51,597 bases of DNA, from positions 1 to 51,597 of the forward strand of contig JAUWBH010000015.1 in the NCBI GenBank assembly GCA_030605085.1, written 5' to 3'. Under the pieces are notes generated by a model. The model was not told the origin of the DNA. It did not search any database and saw nothing but the letters and a program-made list of their open reading frames with translations. This document shows, one piece after another, positions 17,734 to 25,354 of this stretch (its first letter is position 1; each line of letters opens with the position of its first letter). A program made the position numbers and the translations under genes. Source of the stretch: Promethearchaeota archaeon. Its GTDB lineage: Archaea; Asgardarchaeota; Lokiarchaeia; Sigynarchaeales; SOKP01.

Positions 17734-18411
17734 ATGGAGTTAATTGAGGGTACGCCTTTTCCAGATCTTTTCTCAGAACCAGAAGACCCAAATAAACTTG
17801 CTCAAGGTGATATTATTGTATTCGAAAATTTCATAAAAACAGAAAAAAATCATCTTGGGTTTGTAATCTTATCAAATACCTGTGATTTGGATAGACCAAG
17901 AACTATAAATTCTATTTCCATTGCATTAATACATTCGTTTAACTTTGTTTTAGATAAAATGATAAAAGATGCTATTCAGACAACACGAAAAGCCTATCAA
18001 AGAATTGAATCTGAAGAAAAAAGGGAAAGTTTCGATTTTAAACACATTTTTTTAGAAAGTCTAAGCAAATATATTTATGACGAAGCAAATTATAGCAAAA
18101 AATTTACTTACTTTATATCTCCATTATCTCATTTCGAAAATAAACCTACTATTATTAATTTAGAGAAGATTCATTCAATAAATAAGAGCTATTATCTACA
18201 ATTTATTAAGCATAGAATTACTACAATAAAATCTCCATGGAAGGAAAAGTTAGGTTTTAAGGTCGGCTTTATCTTTAATAGAGTAGCAACATATACTCCA
18301 AAATCTAACGAGATAAAGGATTGGTGGATTAAATCTTATGATGATATTTACAAAGAAAAAATAGTCGAATTAGAAAAGTTAGAGAACGAATTGAGAGAAA
18401 AAAAACGATAA
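17734..18411 (+). CDS. Third cassette protein, unknown, with QGDII and SNTCDLD motifs
   Basis: 225 aa, function unknown. The N-terminal third (LAQGDIIVFENFI, then LGFVILSNTCDLDRPRTI) has the pattern QGD-I-I ... V-x-S-x-x-C-D-L seen in small proteins of unknown function in bacterial accessory gene clusters. Cys-Asp in a conserved turn could be catalytic or structural. The middle is helical and basic; the C-terminus (VELEKLENELREKKR) is a charged helix. Last gene of the cassette; the stop is followed by about 140 bases with two tiny frames before the broken Nudix gene resumes. Confidence 0.7.
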   Translation: MELIEGTPFPDLFSEPEDPNKLAQGDIIVFENFIKTEKNHLGFVILSNTCDLDRPRTINSISIALIHSFNFVLDKMIKDAIQTTRKAYQRIESEEKRESFDFKHIFLESLSKYIYDEANYSKKFTYFISPLSHFENKPTIINLEKIHSINKSYYLQFIKHRITTIKSPWKEKLGFKVGFIFNRVATYTPKSNEIKDWWIKSYDDIYKEKIVELEKLENELREKKR

Positions 18412-18547
18412 AACAATATTATTTGGTGGATATAAATGTTAGTGATGACGCTCAAGAAAAGTTTTCGCCAGAAATTACGATTATTGTAAAACAACTTGAA
18501 TAAAGTCAAATGGCGAAAAAAACAAAATGTTATTCTCAAGGTGATGA
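18412..18547 (+). other. Right end of the inserted segment with two tiny frames
   Basis: Between the cassette and the Nudix remainder there is a 25-codon frame (GTG 18426 to TAA 18503, with SDDAQEKFSPEITIIV). A second 25-codon frame starts MAKKTKCYSQGDDISK (ATG 18510) and runs out of frame into the Nudix sequence, ending at 18587. The first looks like the tail of a longer protein, the second like the head of another cut by the Nudix junction. Neither is called a gene. Confidence 0.35.
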
Positions 18548-18988
18548 TATCTCAAAAATGGTCTTGATTTACCTGATTGGGTTATGATAATTGGTTTCAA
18601 TGAGGAATATCATATCTTATTAATCAGACAATTTAGATTCGGCACAAATAAAATTGAACTAGAAATTCCTGCTGGTTATATTGAACCTGGTGAATCCCCT
18701 AAAGAAGCCGCAATCAGAGAATTAAAAGAAGAAACTGGATATAGCGTAAAAAATGTCAAACAAATTGGTGTTGTAGATGCAAATCCCGCAATTATGAATA
18801 ATAAATGTTACACGTTTTTAGCAGAACTTTCCGAAAAAGGCGATATCAAACTTGATCCCGACGAAATAATTGAGACAGAATTTGCTACGCAATCTCAATG
18901 TTTTGAATATTTGAGACAAGGTATAATAAAGAACGCTTATATTGTTGTAGCTTTCTTTTGGTTTGCATTATATAATAAAACAATTTAA
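18548..18988 (+). CDS. Nudix hydrolase, separated from its N-terminus
   Basis: The open frame runs from 18548 (after an in-frame TGA at 18545-18547). The first ATG is at 18584 and gives 134 aa. Before that ATG the frame encodes NGLDLPDWV, the segment that normally leads into the Nudix core of ADP-ribose pyrophosphatase-like enzymes. The Nudix box is complete (GESPKEAAIRELKEETGY with the R-E-x-x-E-E glutamates). The missing first strands lie at 16087-16212, before the inserted cassette. The shortened protein could still fold, but more likely the gene is inactive. Confidence 0.75.
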   Translation, partial: YLKNGLDLPDWVMIIGFNEEYHILLIRQFRFGTNKIELEIPAGYIEPGESPKEAAIRELKEETGYSVKNVKQIGVVDANPAIMNNKCYTFLAELSEKGDIKLDPDEIIETEFATQSQCFEYLRQGIIKNAYIVVAFFWFALYNKTI

Positions 18989-18989
18989 A

Positions 18990-19078
18990 ATGTTCGGTTT
19001 TCGTATAGCTTTCATATATGCTTGTTTCATATTTTTATATCTATTTTAATTCTAGCTTTTTTCATTAAACGTACGGAG
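18990..19078 (+). pseudogene. C-terminal relic of an MFS transporter
   Basis: The frame starting atg 18990 reads MFGFRIAF followed by hydrophobic residues, then stops. In another frame, attaaacgtacggag gives IKRTE. The stretch aligns along its length with 14028-14117, the 3' end of the MFS gene at 12896 (VMFGFRIAF ... FIKGTE). It is therefore a decayed paralogue lacking everything upstream. Confidence 0.55.
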
Positions 19079-19157
19079 ATTACATTTCTCCGATAAATAA
19101 AGATATAAAAAAGAATTAAAAAAAGAATTCTAAAATCTTAATTTTCTTTTTACTTAT

Positions 19158-20561
19158 TTAGAGTTTAAGTTCTTTTAACTTATTTGCGTTGGCTTCTATC
19201 TGCTCTGATGTAATGTTAAAAAATTTCCAGAATATAATGACTCCAAAGAATGAAATTAAGAAAGGAAAAAGCGCCATTTGAATTCTTAATCCCATAAGCT
19301 CAGAAGGACTAGTTGATCCCGATTTGTAACCTGTAAATGTTAGAACTATCCAAAAGACTATAGCTTGATAAGCAATCCCTACCCGTGAGAAAAATAAATG
19401 AGTTCCATTATATAATCCTTCTTGACGTTTTCCACTGGTTACTGCAGCATTATCAATTACGCTTGAAAATAAAGGCATTGTCATGCTTATTATTGCTCCA
19501 TCAACAAAACCCGCAATGATAAATACTACAATTGCTACTGGTAACCCGCTTGGACCGACTGGTACAAAAAAGAAAGGTATGGCCATACAACCTAATAAGA
19601 AAGTACCTATTAAAGCAACCTTTTTTATACCTAATTTAAAGCTAAGCTTATACCAGAAAGGTACTGAAATGATAACTGAGAGCACATAAAGTAATACGAT
19701 CATCTCACCAATTTTTGACAATTGCAAAATATCTTGAACGAAAAATGGTAAAGAAGCCATAACCAATCCCATCGCGGAAGTATAGCACACAAACAATGTC
19801 ATATATGCAACAAAATTCTTATCTTTCAAGGTAGTTTTAATCCCCTTAAAAAAAGGAATTTTTTCTACTTCTCTATCAAGTCGAATTCGACGTTGTCTCA
19901 TTTTTAAATCCTCGCGAACTCCAGGAATCATTAATGTAATGAAAATAAAACTAATTATAGCAACGATAATAGCTTGAACTCTCCATCCAGTTTCAAAACC
20001 AAGCATTTCAATTGTTAATACTGGTATTAGAACTCCAAGTAAAATTCCTATAGTCTCTAGAACAGCTGTTATGGAACCACCGAACCGTCTATCTTTATTG
20101 TCGCGGAATTTATCGGGAAATAGGGCAACTCGATTAATGTCATAAAGAGAAAATACGGTATCGTTAATACAATAAAAGATTAATAACCATAAAAAGACAC
20201 CAAAATGCCCTATCTCATCGACCGACGGTGGCATGAAAATAAAAATAACAATGAAGCACCAAGGGATTGCGCCCGTGACGATAAATGGAAACCGTTTACC
20301 CCATCGTTCTGTAAACCGTGAAGATTTATCGCAAAGATAACCCAACAGTGGATCGTTGAACATATTAAAAACCATGTAAATAATCATCGCAATAAGGTAT
20401 AGAGTTATATCTAAACCTACTACAGTAAGATAAAAATATGGTAGTTGTTGCGAATACATTTGGGACATCATTAATCCGACAAGATTACCAAGTTGAAACG
20501 ATGTTATAATTCTCTTAGGATATTTTTTTATTGTTTCTTCAGTACTGTTTTCTATGTCCAT
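19158..20561 (-). CDS. GPH-type (MelB-like) sugar/cation symporter, MFS fold
   Basis: 467 aa with about 12 transmembrane helices. The N-terminal part (NMFNDPLLGYLCDKSSRFTE, then RWGKRFPFIVTGAIPWC) carries the N-D-P-x-x-G-x-x-x-D motif and the R-W-G-K-R-x-P loop of glycoside-pentoside-hexuronide:cation symporters. A purine-rich aaagga precedes the ATG. It lies 180 bases downstream of the glycyl-radical enzyme gene on the same strand, so it may import that enzyme's substrate. The substrate itself cannot be read from sequence. Confidence 0.82.
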   Translation of the reverse strand: MDIENSTEETIKKYPKRIITSFQLGNLVGLMMSQMYSQQLPYFYLTVVGLDITLYLIAMIIYMVFNMFNDPLLGYLCDKSSRFTERWGKRFPFIVTGAIPWCFIVIFIFMPPSVDEIGHFGVFLWLLIFYCINDTVFSLYDINRVALFPDKFRDNKDRRFGGSITAVLETIGILLGVLIPVLTIEMLGFETGWRVQAIIVAIISFIFITLMIPGVREDLKMRQRRIRLDREVEKIPFFKGIKTTLKDKNFVAYMTLFVCYTSAMGLVMASLPFFVQDILQLSKIGEMIVLLYVLSVIISVPFWYKLSFKLGIKKVALIGTFLLGCMAIPFFFVPVGPSGLPVAIVVFIIAGFVDGAIISMTMPLFSSVIDNAAVTSGKRQEGLYNGTHLFFSRVGIAYQAIVFWIVLTFTGYKSGSTSPSELMGLRIQMALFPFLISFFGVIIFWKFFNITSEQIEANANKLKELKL

Positions 20562-20741
20562 TTTTAATTTTCCTTTTATTACAGTTTTTATCTATTATAA
20601 ATTGAATGTGATTATTAATAATAATTTATAAAACTTGAAGATAGTTTATTATTTCTATAAATTTTGAAAAAAACTCTTATTCTTTTCTTAAATAATGAAT
20701 TTTTAAAATCATATAATGAATTAGATTAAAAAAAAGGAAAT

Positions 20742-23246
20742 TTACATTTTGTGCGACTCTCGGTGGATGATTTCGTTCTGTAATTCTCTGCCAATTGCGG
20801 TAAAGTAAGCGTTGTAGCCTGTGACTCTAACTAAAAGACTTTTATAATTCTGTGGATGTTTTTGAGCGTCTTTTAGCATTTCAGCATCTAAAATATTTAT
20901 TTGTAGGCAAGTTCCTCCATTTTCAATGTATCCTCTTAGATACGCTTTAAATTTTTCTTTATGTTCGGGATCTACAAGGATACTAGGATTAAATGTTATT
21001 GTATGTGAGGCTCCGTTCGGTAAATAATTAATATATTCTCCTGTTTCTGTTTTACCGCCTAAAACATTTCCAACAGAATTAGTGACGGCAGTAGGGCCTT
21101 TTGTATCTGCTCCATTAGTAGGGCAAATCGCATTTGAAAGAAAAGTTCCCTTTTTTCGACCATCTGGAGTTGCTACAGTAAAGCTTGCGTCTGCTCCTGC
21201 CCAATAATTCCAGGATAACATTCCTGGGCGATATTGAAAGTCTGTTGGCGTTTTATATTTCCAGCATTCGTCGCTCCATGTTTTCATTACAATTCTAGCC
21301 AACTCATCAGCCTCATCGTCGTTGTTCCCATATTTCGGGGCTTTATTCTTTAAAAAATTTTGTATAACCTCGTATCCTTCAAAATTGTTTGTCAGAGCTT
21401 CTTTAATTTGAGCGATTGTGTATTTTTTATCTTCGTAAACCAGCTTTCTAATTGCTAATAAGGAATCCACCGTAGTAGCAAAGCCAACACCCTCAACAGT
21501 AACAAATCGATATAAAGGACCACCGTTTCGTACATCTAAACCTTTCTCAATACAATCATGAACGATTGTGGATAAGTATGGAGTTGGGAGAAATTTACCG
21601 CGAAGTTCTTCAGTTAGATTGTAAACATCTGAAGTATATTTTATAATAAACTTTATTTGCTCCTTCCACGCGTTCCAGAATTCGTTCCATGTCTCGAACT
21701 CTTCAGGGTTGCCCGTTTCAGGTCCTATTTGTACCCCAGGTTTAATTATATTATCGTTTCTTGGCATATTCTTACCGTTCCAGAGCGTTAACTCAATGGA
21801 TTTAGTCAAATTTGGGTTTATATTAACAGTCCCACTACGGTCGTTTCCTTGCATAGTGTTTTCTAAACACCCTACGCATGCGTAATCCCAAGCATCTTCT
21901 TTTGGGATCCCTTCTTTTACCATACCTGCGATCGATCTTTCGTCAAAGTTAATTAAGAATGGTGCTCCTTGAGCTCTAGCAACCATATCTACAACTACAT
22001 CAATCAATTTATCAGGAGAATTTCTATGTAGCCTTACATTTGGTTTTGATTCCAAGATAGGATGCCACTCATCGATCACTTCTAAAATAAGATATGTTAA
22101 TTCATTTGTCAAATCTTCTCCATTTGGGCCACATCCAGAAAGAGTCATAAGTTGTCCAAATGCCGCTGTAATTCCTTGCTTACCAATTCTTATCATAGCA
22201 TCGTATGCAGTGTTGGCATGGAACCATAATGATCCAAGTATTTCTTTAGCATATTCTTTCGTTAAATTTTTCTCGTCAATAACATCTTTTTTATAGAGTT
22301 CCCAAAGGTGCTGGTCGGTTCTACCAAAAGAAAGACCGGGTCCAGGATAAGATTCTTCAGCCATTATCATCATATGCGTAAGCCATATCGCTTGAACTCC
22401 TTGCCAAAAGGTTTCTGCGGGTTCCCACGGAACGCGCTCTAGATTCTTTGCCATTTGTTCTAGTTCTTCAGCTCTTTCAGGAGTGGAGGCTTCACTTTTT
22501 AATCTTCTACATTCCTCAGAGTATTTTTTTGCCATTTCTCTTGGAATTTCAGTAGCTTTTATCATTGCTCTAAGTTCCTGACCTTTCGCCTCTCCTCTTT
22601 CTTCTTCGCTTAATTTAGAATATCTTTCTTTTGCTTTTTCGTGAAAAAATTTGAATCCTTTTTTAACTACACCCTCGTAATCAGGGATAATATGACCAGC
22701 GGTGACTCCGAGATTTCCAAAACCAGATTTATGATATTTAAAAACTGCTTCTCTATTTATTATATTCTTTTTCCAAAATTCCTTTGATTCTTCTTGGTTG
22801 AAACATTTTGATAATTGTGTGTTAAATCTACTCCCAGCAATTAGATCGTTTTCAGAAATAATTTCATGAGGAATATGATTTAGCATAATATCTTCAAAAA
22901 ACATTATTCTGCGTTCTGGCAATGAATATTCCCAAAAATTTTCAGGCAATTTAATTGGTAATGCCATAGATCTAAATGAAGCGGCGAAAACACCTTTATC
23001 ATTTTTTCCTAATATTTGAATGTAAAAGTGGGTTTCTGGAGCTATATAATAATCCCCTTCGTACCAAATCATATCCCAATCAGTACCAGTTGTAAACGGC
23101 ATAAATTCATTATTCCACTCTCTATCTGTGCCCTTAAAATAATAGTCTCTGAGCCATTTTGAACGAGGAGAAAGGTCGTGAGGTTCTGCAATTGGAAATT
23201 TGGGTTCGCCTTTCTGTACTTCAGATGAATCGTTAGATTTACTCAT
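20742..23246 (-). CDS. Glycyl-radical enzyme, C-x-E (dehydratase/lyase-type) class
   Basis: 834 aa, normal for the family. The glycyl-radical loop is near the C-terminus (RVTGYNAYF, Gly810). The thiyl cysteine loop reads DYACVGCLENTM; Cys460-Leu-Glu462 matches the G-C-x-E signature of eliminases (glycerol, propanediol and hydroxyproline dehydratases, choline lyase), in which Glu is the general base. This differs from the C-C of pyruvate formate-lyase. N- and C-terminal regions (PRSKWLRDYYF, NINPNLTKSIELTLWNGK) fit the PFL-like domain. A TATA-like stretch (near 23312-23321) and aaagga precede the ATG. Its activase is at 8732-9736. The enzyme is oxygen-sensitive and the neighbouring rubrerythrin suits that. 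Confidence 0.9.
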   Translation of the reverse strand: MSKSNDSSEVQKGEPKFPIAEPHDLSPRSKWLRDYYFKGTDREWNNEFMPFTTGTDWDMIWYEGDYYIAPETHFYIQILGKNDKGVFAASFRSMALPIKLPENFWEYSLPERRIMFFEDIMLNHIPHEIISENDLIAGSRFNTQLSKCFNQEESKEFWKKNIINREAVFKYHKSGFGNLGVTAGHIIPDYEGVVKKGFKFFHEKAKERYSKLSEEERGEAKGQELRAMIKATEIPREMAKKYSEECRRLKSEASTPERAEELEQMAKNLERVPWEPAETFWQGVQAIWLTHMMIMAEESYPGPGLSFGRTDQHLWELYKKDVIDEKNLTKEYAKEILGSLWFHANTAYDAMIRIGKQGITAAFGQLMTLSGCGPNGEDLTNELTYLILEVIDEWHPILESKPNVRLHRNSPDKLIDVVVDMVARAQGAPFLINFDERSIAGMVKEGIPKEDAWDYACVGCLENTMQGNDRSGTVNINPNLTKSIELTLWNGKNMPRNDNIIKPGVQIGPETGNPEEFETWNEFWNAWKEQIKFIIKYTSDVYNLTEELRGKFLPTPYLSTIVHDCIEKGLDVRNGGPLYRFVTVEGVGFATTVDSLLAIRKLVYEDKKYTIAQIKEALTNNFEGYEVIQNFLKNKAPKYGNNDDEADELARIVMKTWSDECWKYKTPTDFQYRPGMLSWNYWAGADASFTVATPDGRKKGTFLSNAICPTNGADTKGPTAVTNSVGNVLGGKTETGEYINYLPNGASHTITFNPSILVDPEHKEKFKAYLRGYIENGGTCLQINILDAEMLKDAQKHPQNYKSLLVRVTGYNAYFTAIGRELQNEIIHRESHKM

Positions 23247-23376
23247 TTTTTTAATTCCTTTTATAATGTTATATATATTAACTTAAGATTTAATTATTAT
23301 TTTGAGTATTTATAAGTTATTTTTTCATTTTATAATCAGTAAGCTAATATCTCTTTGATTTAGTAAAAAAAATTTG

Positions 23377-23405
23377 TAGTCCATCTAAAGGACTTTAGAG
23401 GACTA
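23377..23405. promoter_or_regulatory. Bulged 13-bp hairpin or operator
   Basis: tagtcc-a-tctaaag, loop ga, ctttaga-ggacta: 13 paired positions with a single unpaired a at 23383. It lies after the rubrerythrin stop and about 130 bases before the glycyl-radical enzyme start, both on the minus strand. It could end the upstream transcript or bind a regulator of the enzyme. Confidence 0.4.
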
Positions 23406-23455
23406 TGGTTTTTGAGGTTGGATAAAATTTAATTAAAAACTATTTCTCTTTATCT

Positions 23456-23995
23456 TTATTTCAGCCTTTCTCCAGATAAATGAAGGTGATCCGTTTCTAT
23501 TTCTACTAAAGCCTTAAATATTTCTTTTATTCGAGGGCTAGTAGATTCTGCGGCAGCTTGACCATAAAACTTAATAGCTCTCTCTTCACGACTATGAGAT
23601 TCTTCTAGATTTGGTGTATACTCTGCAGCACATTTATCATATTTAGGGAAATCCAATTTATCGAGTTTTAAGATTTTTTTCCAAATTGAAGCGTGTTCAC
23701 CTTCTACTTTTGAAAGAATTTTAAACAACTTCTGTCCTTCTAGCTCAGGAGTTTTTTTACCAGCACATTTATAAAAAATTGTGTTTGATACTTCAACCTC
23801 TAAGCCTTTTTCGGCGTTAGCTTTATCTTTTTCGTTTAATTCGACATCCCATGCTCCTGTATCGTCGTAATCTTTTGCTTCTACCAAGTATTTTTTGTAC
23901 GCACCGCAAAATGGACAGTGACTTGGAGCTTTTTCTCCAATATAAGCTTCACCGCAGATTTCACACACATACACTTTTACTTTAATTTTTTTCAC
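23456..23995 (-). CDS. Rubrerythrin with N-terminal rubredoxin domain
   Basis: 179 aa. A rubredoxin-type iron site comes first (Cys11, Cys14, Cys27, Cys30 in CEICGEAYIG ... HCPFCGAYKKY), followed by a ferritin-like four-helix domain (EVEVSNTIFYKCAG, KVEGEHASIWKKIL, SHSREERAIKFYGQAA, LVEIETDHLHLSGERL) with E and ExxH di-iron ligands. This domain order is that of reverse rubrerythrins, which reduce peroxide in anaerobes. Upstream of and on the same strand as the glycyl-radical enzyme; the functional link (oxygen protection) is inference. Confidence 0.88.
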   Translation of the reverse strand: MKKIKVKVYVCEICGEAYIGEKAPSHCPFCGAYKKYLVEAKDYDDTGAWDVELNEKDKANAEKGLEVEVSNTIFYKCAGKKTPELEGQKLFKILSKVEGEHASIWKKILKLDKLDFPKYDKCAAEYTPNLEESHSREERAIKFYGQAAAESTSPRIKEIFKALVEIETDHLHLSGERLK

Positions 23996-24201
23996 CCCTT
24001 AGTATATACATTGATAATTTTAAGCTTATTTTTTTGTAATTATAATAATATTGTTTATTTAAAGATTTATAAATATAAATACCTTTGACTTATAGTTTAA
24101 AGTTTTATTTTCTAATCTATTTAAAAATTTAAAGCATAAAATTGTTTAAAAAAATATGAATCTAAGAGTTTAATTAAACTTAAAAATTTATAATTATTAG
24201 A

Positions 24202-25290
24202 ATGAAGGTTCTCGGCGTAGATCCCGGATCTAAGAGCTGGGACTTTTTCGCTTTAGACAATAATAAAATTATCCTAGATACTGCAATTAATACTAAAGAA
24301 TTAATTCAAGAGCCCCAAAAAGCTCTAACTGTCATTAAATCCGTCGGGAAAATTGATTTAATGGTTGCTCCTAGTGGCTTTGGTCTTCTTTTAAAAGATG
24401 TACGTAATTTAACTGAAAAAGATATTTTCTTTACTTTATTAAAGTTCGAAAAAAAAGATCAAGACAAGCTTGTAGGTCTTGGAAAAATTTTAAGATTAAT
24501 CAAAGCAGAAAACATTCCTGGAGTGATTGTTCCCGGAGTGAAACACCTACCAACAGTTCCAAGATATCGCAAGATAAATAAGATTGATCTCGGAACGGCA
24601 GATAAGTTATGCACTGCTGTTGTTGGAATAAGAGACCAGATGGAAAAATTCAACAGCGGTCCAGAAAAATCTAACTTTATTATGGTTGAAATAGGTTATG
24701 GCTTCACCGCAGTATTAGCAATTGAAAATGGGCAGATAATTGATGGAATTGGGGGATCAAACATCATGGGCTTTAGAGCTTGTGGTAGCCTTGACGGGGA
24801 ATTGGCTTACCTTATTAAAAATATCAAAAAGAAAAACATATATAAAGGGGGAGTAGCGTCTATTGCTGGATATTTAAATTTAAGTTTAAAGGAAATAACT
24901 TTGTTAGCTGAAAAGGACGAACAAGTAAAAACAGCTCTTAAGGCTTATATTTCGAGCGTTAAAAAGGCAGTTTTTGGAATCTCTTCTTCATTTTCAAGTA
25001 AAGATAAAATCAAGGAGATTTTATTGGCTGGGAGAGGTGCTGAGTTAAAGTATTTGAGGGAAAGATTTGTTAAAGAATTAAGAGATGTTGCACCAGTAAG
25101 ATTAATGAAATCATACTCTCAAATTGCTAAAAGAGCAGCGCAGGGAGCAGCATTCATAGCTATGGGGGTTTTGGGCGGAGAATTTGAACCAATAATTAAT
25201 AATTTAAAAATCAAGGAAGCTTCTGGCTCGATTTTGGATGACATATTTATTCCATTTGATAAGGAAAAGCTTTTAAGCGATTTGAATTGA
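24202..25290 (+). CDS. DUF1464 family kinase-like (ASKHA fold) protein
   Basis: 362 aa. The N-terminal VLGVDPGSKSWDFFALDNNK is the phosphate-1 loop of the acetate/sugar-kinase/Hsp70 fold. FIMVEIGYGFTAVLAIENGQ is the second half-site and IKEILLAGRGAELKYL the adenosine motif. The family (COG2441) is predicted to be a butyrate-kinase-like ATPase but lacks a proven reaction. It commonly occurs near C1-cofactor genes in archaea. Its last codons (DKEKLLSDLN) recur at the end of the next gene, and its original downstream neighbour appears to have been the DHPS-like gene. Confidence 0.8.
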   Translation: MKVLGVDPGSKSWDFFALDNNKIILDTAINTKELIQEPQKALTVIKSVGKIDLMVAPSGFGLLLKDVRNLTEKDIFFTLLKFEKKDQDKLVGLGKILRLIKAENIPGVIVPGVKHLPTVPRYRKINKIDLGTADKLCTAVVGIRDQMEKFNSGPEKSNFIMVEIGYGFTAVLAIENGQIIDGIGGSNIMGFRACGSLDGELAYLIKNIKKKNIYKGGVASIAGYLNLSLKEITLLAEKDEQVKTALKAYISSVKKAVFGISSSFSSKDKIKEILLAGRGAELKYLRERFVKELRDVAPVRLMKSYSQIAKRAAQGAAFIAMGVLGGEFEPIINNLKIKEASGSILDDIFIPFDKEKLLSDLN

Positions 25291-25350
25291 TTTCCTAATT
25301 ATTATTGAACAAAAAAGTTATGAAATAATTGAAAATTTAATTATACTCAA
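25258..25350 (+). repeat. Left copy of a degenerate gene-junction repeat
   Basis: The DNA across the end of the DUF1464 gene (ataaggaaaag-cttttaagcga-tttgaatt) matches 26794-26824 at 27 of 31 positions. The similarity continues past the stop into a decayed copy of the start of the DHPS-like gene. The right copy is at 26794-26890. Confidence 0.65.
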
Positions 25351-25354
25351 ATGA
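25286..25354 (+). pseudogene. Decayed copy of the 5' end of the DHPS-like gene
   Basis: The frame starting att 25286 and ending TGA 25352-25354 encodes 22 residues (IDFLIIIEQKSYEIIENLI and three more). They align with the true N-terminus of the DHPS-like protein (IKILIITGQNSFETIKKIV, from 26822), 8-9 identities in 19. It overlaps the ATG of the membrane protein gene by four bases. It shows that the DUF1464/DHPS junction was duplicated. Confidence 0.55.
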
